In this document: positions 34,331-44,600 of the stretch, piece by piece
How positions within the stretch are numbered: the stretch's first letter is position 1
Layout of the letters: every line of letters starts with the position of its first letter
Source of the DNA: Taeniopygia guttata
Taxonomy: Eukaryota > Chordata > Aves > Passeriformes > Estrildidae
DNA: 64,000 nucleotides
Assembly (NCBI RefSeq): GCF_048771995.1
Contig: NC_133026.1
Span: forward strand, 60,575,001-60,639,000
Reading direction: 5' to 3'
Notes under the pieces: model-generated
What the model was told of the DNA's origin: nothing
The model's input: only the letters and a program-made list of their open reading frames with translations
Databases searched by the model: none
Translations under genes and position numbers: made by a program

Positions 34331-36288
34331 CAAAATGTGTAAAGAACATGAAATAGGTGTGCTAGGCAAAAGACAAAATCCCCAAAGCTCAACTACTTAG
34401 TGGACCATCAGAAACTAAGGTTCACATTTCAGTTGCTGCTTTGGAAAAGACTGTTTCATTGCTTGATTTCCCAACCTTGTTTGAGTCTAGTTTATTTTAA
34501 AATTATGGTGATTAGGAAGGGGGAATTTCATCAGAGTGCTGATAAATCATTGGCAAAAGAAGGAGATGGTTAATTAAGTATTTACATAAACTTTTCATGC
34601 TCTAAAGTGTTGCAGCTCCCATGTACTGACTTCTTAGTACACAATTCATGTAGTTTATTTACATCTACCATAACTGCAGGGAATACAGAATTCCCCAAGA
34701 CAATTCTAGTAAAGTCTGCTAAATCTTGGTACTTCCAAAAACTAAACAGGATGCTAACTTTCTCATAATCTTATCAACCTTCAATATATTTTCATTTTTG
34801 AAATAAGGTTGCTAATAAAAGGGTTTCTTTTCTGCATGATCTCTTTTTTCCCTCTTCTACTGCAAGCTCAGACATGAAATTTCTGGACAACACTGAGCAA
34901 TATCTGGGGGAGGGATGGGAGTAAAATCATCATTGTCAACTGAAGTATCCAAAACTAGGACATTTTAAAGATCGTAATGATATTTAATGCACTGAAATAA
35001 TGAAAAGCTAATGCAGGGGGAAAAAACCCCAGATATTCACATTAAGCTATCCATAAGTCTAAGCAACCAGTAAAACTGGAAACTAAAACTAACATCCCAC
35101 TCCATTTTTCTAAAGCTCTGATAAAATAGGGTATGGAGTTTTCTGCACCTTTTCAGACAAGTAAAATAATGCAATATGCTTAAAGAAGAAACTGATTATA
35201 CAATTTTATAATGGATAAAGTATCATATAGCTCCATGTCATTAAACCTTTACTAATGGTTGCAGTTACATCTGAAGATGGAAAAACAATCCGCGTACTAA
35301 TACACAGAACATATTTTTAAGACATAATAGTTCATCTCACTACTAAAATTGTTCACATATTCACATAGAGAAAGACTAAGAGCAAATTGATTGTGCTACT
35401 TAATTTCCTACATGCAGTGAAGAAATAATCTAACATTATGTGCTTTAATTTGCTTCCAACAGCTAATCTCTTCACTTTTCTCTCTACTGGAGGCCACTGA
35501 AAGTCTATTTATAGACATCAGCCAAAGACTTTGCACCTGTCTGCAAGTTCAACTCAGACTGCAGTGGAGCTTTCCTACAGACAAGGTGAGAATGATCAGT
35601 GCCCTGAAAGAAGGAAAACTTTCAAGGGGTAATGAATATTTTAATGACTTCTTTTTTTCAGTTTACAGGAATGAGTTTACTAAGGCTGATTTCCTCCCAC
35701 ATAAAGGCTCATTTCTGTCCTTGTTGGAGTTGCTTTCTACCTAAGAAAAACCCAAGTTATTTCTTTAAAACTGTTTTATTAGATTCATGCCAGAAAAAAA
35801 TTTTGTCTCCTGCTATGATGCTTTATAAACATGTATGATAACTGGAGTAAATCCAGAATTGATAAAAAGTGTGAGAAGAATGATTGGGAAATAAACTAGC
35901 ATCAAACCTTCAACAGCCATCTCTAAAATGCTCACAGATGGAAACGTCTATTTTATTCCTAAATCCCAAAGGCTAACTCTTCTTGCATAGAGTGACTGAT
36001 TACACACATGACCCACTCTGATGCTCTGGATGCATATTCCAGAGATGTACTTTCAAGTTTCTAAATATCTGTATAAGTATTGCCTTTAGATGTATAAAAT
36101 TCATTCATTAACTCTCTCAGCCCTTGTAGCCTTTTTTTTTTTTTTTATTGGTAGGGTTTCTTTTTTCCATTTTTTTTTTAAATATTCGTCTAGCTTTACT
36201 TTGTTGTGCTTCTAAACACAGAAACCAAATCCAAGAGAAGTCCTTGGAAGGAGAAGGGTGGATGGCAGGCAATAAGAGTATCACATAC

Positions 36289-36449
36289 CTCTTGTTGTGC
36301 ATACCTTTGAACACTTCATTGAGAAGCTTTCCTTGGGAGGATAAAACTCTGGTAGTGGGCCAAAATACTCCTGTGCTGCTCCTGAGGTTTTAGAGTAAGG
36401 ACCTGAACAAACAGGAGAAGTCCTTGAGTGCTGGCCACCTCTGATGTCT
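36289..36449 (-). CDS. MARVELD3-like coding exon 2 (juxtamembrane segment)
   Basis: This 161-base exon (1 + 53 codons + 1) on the minus strand reads DIRGGQHSRTSPVCSGPYSK, then TSGAAQEYFGPLPEFYPPKE, then SFSMKCSKVCTTR. The end, MKCSKVCTTR|G, aligns with the HKCKYLCTGR that immediately precedes the first TM helix of MARVELD3, with both cysteines kept. The acceptor is TTTACTCCATTGTAG and the donor AGAG|GTATGTG. Incoming phase 2 and outgoing phase 1 match the neighbouring exons exactly, which is strong evidence that this short exon is real although it is too short to stand out as an open frame. Confidence 0.85.
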
Positions 36450-38370
36450 CTACAATGGAGTAAACGACTGATGGTTAATCATTAGGTCATACTCTCTCCT
36501 GAACACTAGAACACAAGAAATTATCAGATGTTCCTCTTAGTGGAAGCAATTAGCTTGCTTCACAAATTAGCTTGCTTGACCTTTTCTGCTTGCCTGTTTT
36601 GAAAGCAAATAATCGAAAAACTTGCATAAATCCATGCTCACAAGGATATTTGAATTCAATTGTCCTTATTTTGGAAAATAGCGTACTCACTGGGTAGGCT
36701 GGCTGAACTGTTTAGCTTACTGGCAAAAGGTAGAAAGAGGAAATAACAGCTTTTTCATGAATACCAAACAATTTAGCTAGTCCACAGCACGCCAGATAAT
36801 AGAAATGAGAGAGATTTTGGCATAATAAATGTGCAGAGTAGCACAACTATTTAATAGGTGTTTGTACTTCCAACTAGTGTCTCTCACAAAGATGTCTTTT
36901 AAAAGAATTATAGCTATTAAAATAAACAGATAAAGATTTTAAACTAGGGAAAAACAGCCTATTCAAATTTTTGAGGACCTTGAAGATATTTGAAGAAGAA
37001 TCTAAAATCAACCCCCGTCCCCAAAAAGATCAGTTTCTCCTGTCTCCAACTAGTCTCTTCATTGATACAATGGTCCAGTTTTCTGCAATGACATACAAAT
37101 CTTAAACCTGCAGATTTTTAAAGTTTGTGAGATTTCAGTTATTTTTAGAGGAAAAGTGCAATTTTCCCTTTAAAATGAGCTAACACTCCAGTTAAAAGAA
37201 ACACTGGCTGCAATTTTTTGTGTTTGGTTTAATAGAAATTTTCTCCCTGGTTTGAAGAAGAATTGGAGCTTGCCTTTTTCAAGGTACAGCTGGATGAGTT
37301 TGTTATTAAAGGGTATTTTAAGTCTCATTCAGCATTATTATTTTTAAAAGTCTTCGTTGTATTCCTTTTTTATCTTGAATTTTGTATCCACAGATCAGCA
37401 TTTTCAACTGTAGTTTTGTTTCCTATTATCACTGCACTTCACTAAGGTTTATCTTCATCCAATTCCAGACTCAATATTATCTCGTTCATCCACATTAAAT
37501 CATGTTCTTTGTAGTTCTTACATTTTAATTAAGACATTCAATAACAAGACCAATGCTAACTTCTCCGTGTTTAGCTGCCAACAGCTCTATTTGGCTAAAA
37601 CATTTCTGATTTTTCTGACCTCTGTCCTGTGTCTTGTGCAACTACCAAAGCATCCTGTGCAGCTGTGTCACATAAATTAAATAAGCTGTGTGATTTATAA
37701 GATTTCCAGTAACTTGAAAGCAATCCCTTTGGTACTTCTGATGCAGCTGCTTCTCTCTATTGTTTCCTGTTACTTGCCAGAAAACAAAACAAGACAAAAA
37801 ATCAAACCAAATCCCCCCAGTGTTCAGCAGCAGAGTACATTTAGGAAAAAAAATATCCTTTTTTTAGATGCCTTTTTTTCTCACTATGGCCTGTTCTGGC
37901 CACCTTTGCTGCTGTTTACCTTGAGGATTTTACCATTCTAGGTAATCCTCCTCAGCACTGGGAGGAAGGTTGCTGTAGGAGTTTCAGACAGAAATGCATT
38001 TGGAAAGAGAAATACACGGTCTAGAAAGTCTAGTTCATCAGGTATGAAAGTATTAGGAACCCAAAGTACAGCTTCCACAAAATTCTTCTCATGTATTTAA
38101 TTACAGGGTCTGGTGGTCTTCTGGGCAATCAGCCAAAGTTTTTACCAAAACCCATGAGAACTCCATAAGAACCAAACAGAGGAAATGCTGTAAGGTTAAG
38201 CCAAACTCCTCCAAAACAACTGACAGAAAAGTTTTTCAATCAGTTTTGGTGGGGGTCTGATGGCCCCCAGATGTTTGACTTGACTCTAAGAATTATCTTC
38301 ATGGCTGTTACAGATCTGCAACTGCAGCTTCCCTTCCTCTAATCCCTGGTGGATACAGGGATGTCTGTGA
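36450..38370 (-). other. MARVELD3-like intron, proximal part
   Basis: AT-rich intronic sequence with no recognised repeat family. A direct repeat of AATTAGCTTGCTT flanks the stretch near 36548-36577. No other exon compatible with the splice phases was found. Confidence 0.6.
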
Positions 38371-38427
38371 ACCTTTACAGTCCATCCATCAATTTTCAAC
38401 CTTTACAGTCCATCCATCTAGTTTTCA
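38371..38427. repeat. 28/29-bp tandem duplication in intron
   Basis: ACCTTTACAGTCCATCCATC plus its following bases is present twice in tandem with one small insertion/substitution difference. It is a simple local duplication inside the MARVELD3-like intron. Confidence 0.9.
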
Positions 38428-39800
38428 ACATAAAACTAACAGCAAAACCAAGAAATCCAGAAAAGTGCTTAATTAAAAAGCGGTGGTTTAATTTATTGCT
38501 AGCCTTTCACACATTGTTTATATTATGAAAGAAAAAAAAGCCCACATCAAACCTCCAACCCTTTTGTTTTTTTATTTTTCTCTCCACTGTGCTATTAATG
38601 CGTTTACTGGCATTAGCTGCTCTCACTTCTAATATGTTCAAGATAATTTAACTATATTGCCTGCCAATCTCTGCTTTTGCTAAGGACAGGCATTCAGCCT
38701 CTGAGGGTGATTCTTAGGCTGGTCTTTCTTCCCATTTTTCTTCAGTTTTTCATAATTTAGGAGAGACACTAAAAAAAAAATCATTTGCTATTTTCACAAT
38801 GCAATAGTTTTAGTACTATCCAAGTGTTTTATACTTAGCCATAAGTATTACTTGTAGTACACGCAGTGCTCTTCTCTGCTCCTTTTATTGTTATCCAGTT
38901 TCCCTTACTAAAATGCATATTATCAAAGAGTACTTCAGTATTTCAGCTTTTCTATTATATTTATCTCCTCTCCCTGTTTGCCTTTATTCTTCAATTCCCC
39001 TACAATTCCAGAGACTGAATGGCAGAGATGAACACTCTGCTGCCATGGCCAATTTGCCCATGGTGTTTAGATCTACAGACCTCTCTCCTACAGCGCAGCC
39101 ACGCACTGGCATGACCTAAAAGGAAAACAGCCTAAGCTCACATCTAGCGTGCTGCAGCCAGGCCAGGCTGGAAGGAGAAGTGCAATATCTTAAGAGTTTA
39201 TTTGGCACTGGAAACCCATTAGTTGATCTGCTCATTGTGGTGGTAGGGGTTGACCCACTCTCAAGTGCTGCCAACAGCCTTAGACACTTCAACAAGCACT
39301 CGTCTACTGACAGCGACTACTGGAAGTAATTTTATTTCAGATTAACAGGAACATGTTCACAGCAACTTGAGAGCTCACAAAGTACCCATGCTGGTCTCAG
39401 TCATGTAACATTCTTCTTTAAGCAGTGCATATTTGGCAAGCCACAGCTTGCCATCACCTGTTGACCAGTGTCTTCAAGAACTGTACTAAGACTCATAGCC
39501 ACATTTCACCTACTTGTCACCCAACCTGATTCAGATCATCCCAGGAAATTCACATCTCTGCCTGTGTAACTCTGCCTGTGTTACACAGCCTATCTTTCTG
39601 TCCTGTCTCCAGCTCAAAACAAAGAAAAAAGGTTGAATTTCTAAGTGTAAAATAGCTCTCTTCCAAATGCAGTATGCTCATGCTTTCACAGCTGAGTAAA
39701 AGCTTTCTTTACTATTGTAAATTAAGCCTATTTAAAAGCAGAGAGAGGCAGACATTATAGACCTGCTGTGATCTATTTCTCTGAGGAGATAAAGACATAC
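38428..39800 (-). other. MARVELD3-like intron, distal part
   Basis: Intronic sequence ending at the donor GGAAG|GTATGTC (39800 and leftward). A small, slightly CpG-bearing segment at 39000-39170 has no recognisable coding content. No mobile element was recognised. Confidence 0.6.
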
Positions 39801-39916
39801 CTTCCATTGTATGGGTATGCTTTTCTTGCTCTTCTGTCTTCCTTGTATCTATCAGATCTATGGTTCTCATGGTGCCGGTATTGCTTATCTTGGTATCGAC
39901 TCCCAGCATGAGACAT
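39801..39916 (-). CDS. MARVELD3-like first coding exon (charged N-terminus, start codon)
   Basis: The minus-strand ATG at 39916-39914 lies in a good context (AACAAGATGT, A at -3). The exon encodes 38 residues plus AG: MSHAGSRYQDKQYRHHENHR, then SDRYKEDRRARKAYPYNG. This Arg/Asp/His/Tyr-rich head is the same kind of sequence as the long RDRD-rich N-terminus of MARVELD3 but only about a fifth as long. The donor AG|GTATGTC is strong. AG plus the A of exon 2 gives the Arg of YNGRDIRGG. The N-terminus is expected to be cytoplasmic. Confidence 0.85.
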
Positions 39917-39956
39917 CTTGTTTTTCAGATGTATTCTCTCCTTCTAAAACAACTTC
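39917..39956 (-). other. 5' UTR portion of MARVELD3-like exon
   Basis: On the minus strand a strong acceptor, GTTTTGTTTCTCTGGCTCAG, ends just before 39956. This implies that the exon with the start codon begins with about 40 untranslated bases and that a further non-coding exon lies upstream. Confidence 0.65.
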
Positions 39957-41028
39957 CTGAGCCAGAGAAACAAAACCAGTTCATTTTATTGCTCCACTTA
40001 AAAGTTATTCATTGACCAGTACTCACTTCCATTAAATGCTGATTCAAAATAAGCACAGACTTCTTTAAGAAGTGAAGGAAGTAAACCCCTTTAAACTACA
40101 AGGTAACTTCATTAAGGCAGGAAATTTTTCTTTTCTTTTTCATCACGGAAATGCAATGTTTCTGTACCTGACATTTATTTCATTTATCTTATTTACTAGG
40201 TCTGCTCTGATTCTCCTGTCTTTGCTGCCAGGGCAAAGGATCATGTCCACCAACAACTAAATCTTGTCTTTTGCAATGCTGTGTCTCAGGTAAAGGATTA
40301 AGCCCAGCAAGTGCCAGTGCACAGCATGAGTGTGCACACAGCTGCCACTGGCACAGGGAAGTCTGGAAGAGCAGGCTGTGACCTTTGTCCTGGGAGTTTC
40401 TAAGAGGAGGGCACCCGTGGGTGTAAACAATCATTACCAAACATTGCCTATGATTTACATAAGCATTAGGTACAGGCAAAACTATGCTGGGCTGAAAGTA
40501 AGCTGGCAAGAAGCTATACCCTGACAATTCCGTATTAAATACTACCAGTTTGTTATTTGCTGAAACTGTCTTCATCTTTTCAAATACGATATGATTAAGC
40601 CCAAACCTATAAAATAGGGAAACAGACGTCAAACACCTAAGCAATTTTTAGACTCATCTGCCTTCACCACAACCCTTCAACATCCCTGCAGAAGTGCCTG
40701 CAGTCTGTTTTAATTTGCACTGATCAAGGCCTGGTGAACTTCCTCCATCTCCTTTGAGTGTTATAAAGTAAATAAATATAAACATTAAAATGCAATATAA
40801 AGGAATGAATTAATTTTTGTTGACATCTAAGAGGGAAGGAGACATCGCCTTGCCCCGAGGGCAGGAGCCATTCCGCAGGGGAAGGTTCCTGGTGCCGCCG
40901 CAGCGACCCGAGACCCCCGTGGCGCCCGGGGGCCGCGCTGGCGAGGGCGCTGCCCCGGGACACCCGGGCACTGCCGCCGGGCACCCCCGCTCCCCCCGCC
41001 GCCGGCTCCCCCGGGCCTCGGCCCTCAC
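39957..41028 (-). other. MARVELD3-like first intron
   Basis: An inferred 1.07-kb intron between the CpG-island exon (donor CCTCAG|GTGAGGG, first intron base at 41028) and the start-codon exon. A 151-codon minus-strand frame at 40189-40644 lies in it but shows no domain, signal or similarity and is treated as chance. Confidence 0.55.
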
Positions 41029-41165
41029 CTGAGGGACGCCGAGCTCCGTCCGGCCGCACAGCTCCCGGCGCCGCCCTCCCGGCCCGGCCGCCGCCCGCCT
41101 GCCCTGCCCGGCCGGCCCCGGCCGCTCCCGCCTCGGCGCGCGGGAAAGGTGAGCGGAGGCACAGA
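40845..41165. promoter_or_regulatory. CpG island promoter of the MARVELD3-like gene
   Basis: About 320 bases of very high G+C with many CpGs (for example GGCGCCCGGGGGCCGCGCTG) stand out sharply from AT-rich flanks. No TATA box is visible. The island lies about 1 kb upstream of the start codon and contains a strong minus-strand donor at 41028, so it is the likely transcription start region. A good plus-strand donor (GGGAAAG|GTGAGCG at 41148/41149) inside the island suggests possible divergent transcription. Confidence 0.75.
41029..41140 (-). other. Inferred non-coding exon 1 of the MARVELD3-like gene
   Basis: The donor CGTCCCTCAG|GTGAGGG on the minus strand defines the 3' edge. The transcription start is not visible, so the upstream limit is a guess within the CpG island. 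The exon would carry 5' UTR only. Confidence 0.45.
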
Positions 41166-41181
41166 GCCACGGCGTCAGTTC

Positions 41182-41607
41182 GGCTGGAAATGAACTCAAG
41201 ATCTCTGGGATCATCGAGTCCAGCCTGTGATCCAACACCGCCGTGTCAACCAGACCATGGCACTGAGTGCCGCCTCCAGGCTCCCCTTTAATACCGCCAC
41301 GGATGGTGAAACCGGCACCTCATTCAAATGTCTGATCACTCTTCATATGAAGAAACTCCTCCTGATGTCCAGCCTGAACCGCACCTGGCACAGCCTGAGG
41401 CTGTGTCCTTTTGTTCTGCCGCTGGTCCCTGGGAGAAGGGGCCGTCCCCCACCTGGCTACAGCCCCATTCCAGGCAGCTGTAGAGAGTGATAAGGTCACC
41501 CCTGAGCCTCCTTTTCTCCAGGCTAAACACCCCCAGCTCCTTCAACCACTCCTCATGGGATGTGCACCCCAGACCCTTCACCAGCTTCCTTGCCCTTTCC
41601 TCTGCCT
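41182..41607 (-). mobile_element. CR1 LINE 3' fragment, antisense, abutting the CpG island
   Basis: Read on the plus strand this is the reverse complement of the CR1 3' region: ATCTCTGGGATCATCGAGTC, GACCATGGCACTGAGTGCCG, CTCCTGATGTCCAGCCTGAA, CCACCTGGCTACAGCCCC, GTGATAAGGTCACCCCTGAG and CTTTTCTCCAGGCTAAACAC. The fragment is 5'-truncated and reasonably well preserved. It starts about 20 bases from the edge of the CpG island, so it lies immediately upstream of the presumed MARVELD3-like promoter. Confidence 0.88.
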
Positions 41608-44600
41608 CAGTGAAGAAGAATGAGGACTGTGAGAATGGGCTGGTGTCAGGGAGCACAGGACAACACGGGCTTTGTTTAATTTAATCAAATGATGTCTCTG
41701 TGCCCTGCAGTGCTGAGGAAGAACTTGGTAACCATGAGAGGATATAAAACCTGAAGGTTAATAAAGCTGAAATTCAAAGTCCTCACAGGCTGCCTTACTG
41801 TTTTTCTAAAGCCACCTCCATTGATTGGCAGAGTTCAGGGCAGGAAGCCTCACAGAATGGGGGGTGCGGGCAGGGTGAAGGAAGGGGGTAAAAGATAATG
41901 GTTGGCCCTTGTGTCCAGGAGCAGGTGTGTAGGAATGGCCAGTGTTACACTAGACGGCTTGCACAGGGAGGTAAGCAGATAGACTCTCCTCTGCTGCAGG
42001 GCCATGTTTTGGATAAACAGCAATTTGAATGCATGCAGTCTCCTTTCTTGGTGCTCTGCTGAAAGCCCTCCCTGTGGTGTTTGTGCAGGGGCTTTGTCGC
42101 GGCACTGCCAGCCTGTGATGTTTCTCTTACGGTGAACAATGTGCTGGTCTCCTCAGGATGCCTTCTGTTGGCGTTTATTATCTCTTTTTGGAGTGGGTCT
42201 GGACAGGCTCTTGAACTGGAATTGTAGCAAATGGCCTGTTGGTTGTGCAGTCCTGTACACAAAAGCAGTCTGTGCCTGGGGAACAGTGTGATGGTGTTAA
42301 TATGACACCGTGCCCAGCTAATATTGAGCTTTGGAAAGCTTCCCTATGCTGTGGCACTGTCCTGCACAAAACAAAAGCTGGGAGCAGGAAATCCCTTTCC
42401 TTCCCAGGGCTTTCACAGCAGCATGCTTGGGGTACCAGAGCTTTGTGAGTTTGGGCTAAGACAAGTAGCTGTTAGTGCAGTCCCATGGCAGAGGTAAATC
42501 CAAAATCCCCTTTAAGTAACATGCAGGTAACAGAGGAGCTGCTGTCCCTGAAATGAGGAGATAGCTACAGGAACTGAATGCTCAAAGCACATGTTTTGAA
42601 GTGTGGTAGGAGTGTGATTCCCTGCTCTGGTTGAGCTGTGTTAACAGCTTCTTTTGCTGTTTACCATTCTCACCTTGCCTAGACCTCTTCTGCAGTTCCT
42701 GCCTTCAGCTGTACACTTCATCTTCTTCTCACTGTCTTGCACCAACTCTAGTGCTTGCTTGATCACATAATAATCCAGTTCTGCTTGCTTTCCAGCCAAA
42801 ACCAATTTACTTTCTGCTGTTTTAGTGAGTTGAATTGGCTTTGTGCTGCAATCAAATGTGCACTGGAGCAAGGACTTGGCAGAAGCACATGTCCCACAGG
42901 GAAGAAACTGGGGGAGGGATGGGGGAAGAGGGCTACCTCTCTTGGCAGCAGTCCGTGGTGACTGTAACTGAAGCCCCAATGAGAAGTTGCAGTTTGAGAC
43001 ACCACTACCCATCAGTCGCTACGCCTTCTCAGTTTGGGGCTGTCATCTGGCTAGCAAAGGCAGCCTAACACAGGAGCGTTTTGTAGCTTTGTTTGTTTCT
43101 AATTCCTGTTTCTATTTAAAGGTTGTTTAAGCTAGTTTGGCAGATTTTACCCCAAAGATTAGGGTGCCTGCATGAACTCCCTTCTCTTATCTAGACAACA
43201 AATATTTGGGAAATCAATTAATCATTTGCATCCAGCAGAGGATATCTACTCTTGATGGAGGGCATGAGGAATTACATCTCCCTTCTGGTGGGCAGGTTTC
43301 ATACAAACAGTTGAAAAATCACAAGGAGTCATGGCTGGAAATAGACTTTTTTGGAGGGGCTGAAATATAAGGGTATCCTTGACAGCCACTGTTTGCAGTA
43401 TAACCAGTAGTTTTGTTAAAGCATTTCTCATTCTGGACTGAAAGGGTTCAGGTGTGGCCTGAAGGGATGCTATTATGGCCTGGGTAAAATTCAGTGAAGC
43501 CAGTGGGCAAAATAAGTATTTAGAAGAGTTTAAACTGATTATGGAACCAGGTAGTTGAAATAAGAGGGTCACAACCAACACAGAATTACAAGGTGAGATC
43601 TACATTAAAAAAACCCTTTAAGGGTTTTTCCCAGTGAACTCATAAAGAAAATACAAGATAGCAACTGCTGGAGTTGCCTATATATGACATAAGAACCAGT
43701 GAAACAACCCACAGAAAATCATGCTGACTAGGGTGAAACATCCAAATGTAGGAGTAGGAGTGTGTTTCTAAGGAGAAAATCATGAAGGGATTAGATATTG
43801 TACTGGCTAAATTTAAATGACAACCACCAAGGAAAAAGATCAGATCATTTGTTCTTACATTATTGCAGGTGAAAGGATGCTGTGTTGTATATAAGCAGAT
43901 AGGTTTATATCAAAGATGCACTCGATTCTGTCATCAATTTCTCTTTGTAATAGAAATAATGTTTGGGACTGAATTTTGGCTAGCGGATGAAGTCCAGAAG
44001 GACTGATGTGCAGAAAATGAAGTGTGAACTGTTTTGATTTTTTTTTCCCCCCTGGTAATTTACTCGAGTAGGTCACATCTGTGTCTTGGATCAATGTAGT
44101 CCTGGATACATGCTCCCACCTAACAAAACAAAACAAAACACAATGAAAAAACCAAAAAACCGAAAACCTAATCTAGGTACAGGGTACAAGGTGCTATAAA
44201 TAGATCTCCAGGGACAGATTTCTCCAGCCAGGCAGGCAGGGCACCACTGGAGTCTGTTCAGTCTGACAGGAACACTAAGCTCCTGAGATCAGCAGGACTA
44301 AAATTAGCTTTGGAACACTATTGTCTACCCTTATGCTGCTGCTTTTATATGAAATCTGTTGTTTATTGTTATAAACAACAAAAAATATTTTGGATTGAAT
44401 GCTTCCCCCCCCCCCCCCCCCCTTAAGGAGATTTTAAAATCCCTGGTCTTTGGAATGGGATGTACATTCAGTTTGCAAACTAAGTAATTGGTTATGTGTG
44501 GTCAAATTTTTTCTGTGCTAATGACAAAAAAAAATCACAGCATTAAAATTTTTTTCAGCAAAAGAAATGTAAACAGTCATGACTGACTTAATATTAATAT

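Larger units (their letters stand above)
22892..36288 (-). other. MARVELD3-like large intron (13.4 kb)
   Basis: The intron runs from donor AGAG|GTATGTG to acceptor TTCTGCTCCTTCCAG on the minus strand. It was checked for a second MARVEL exon, because human MARVELD3 uses alternative last exons, and none was found. Contents are AT-rich unique sequence, homopolymer runs (T at about 23371-23384, A at 23502-23513, A at 31478-31492), an AAATAAATAAAT stretch near 28265, a possible ancient CR1 relic near 33.3-33.6 kb and a hairpin repeat at 34294-34330. All open frames within it look random. Confidence 0.7.

Noticed and set aside
36660-36720. Possible extra MARVELD3-like exon (donor CCCA|GTGAGT on the minus strand)
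   Set aside because: The frame is closed by a nearby stop without an acceptor, and exon 1 joins exon 2 directly in phase.
40189-40644. 151-codon minus-strand frame near the CpG island
   Set aside because: No homology or domain. It lies in the inferred first intron, and its composition looks like chance.
41227-41684. Several plus- and minus-strand frames of 65-106 codons
   Set aside because: They lie in an antisense CR1 3' fragment and are not genes.
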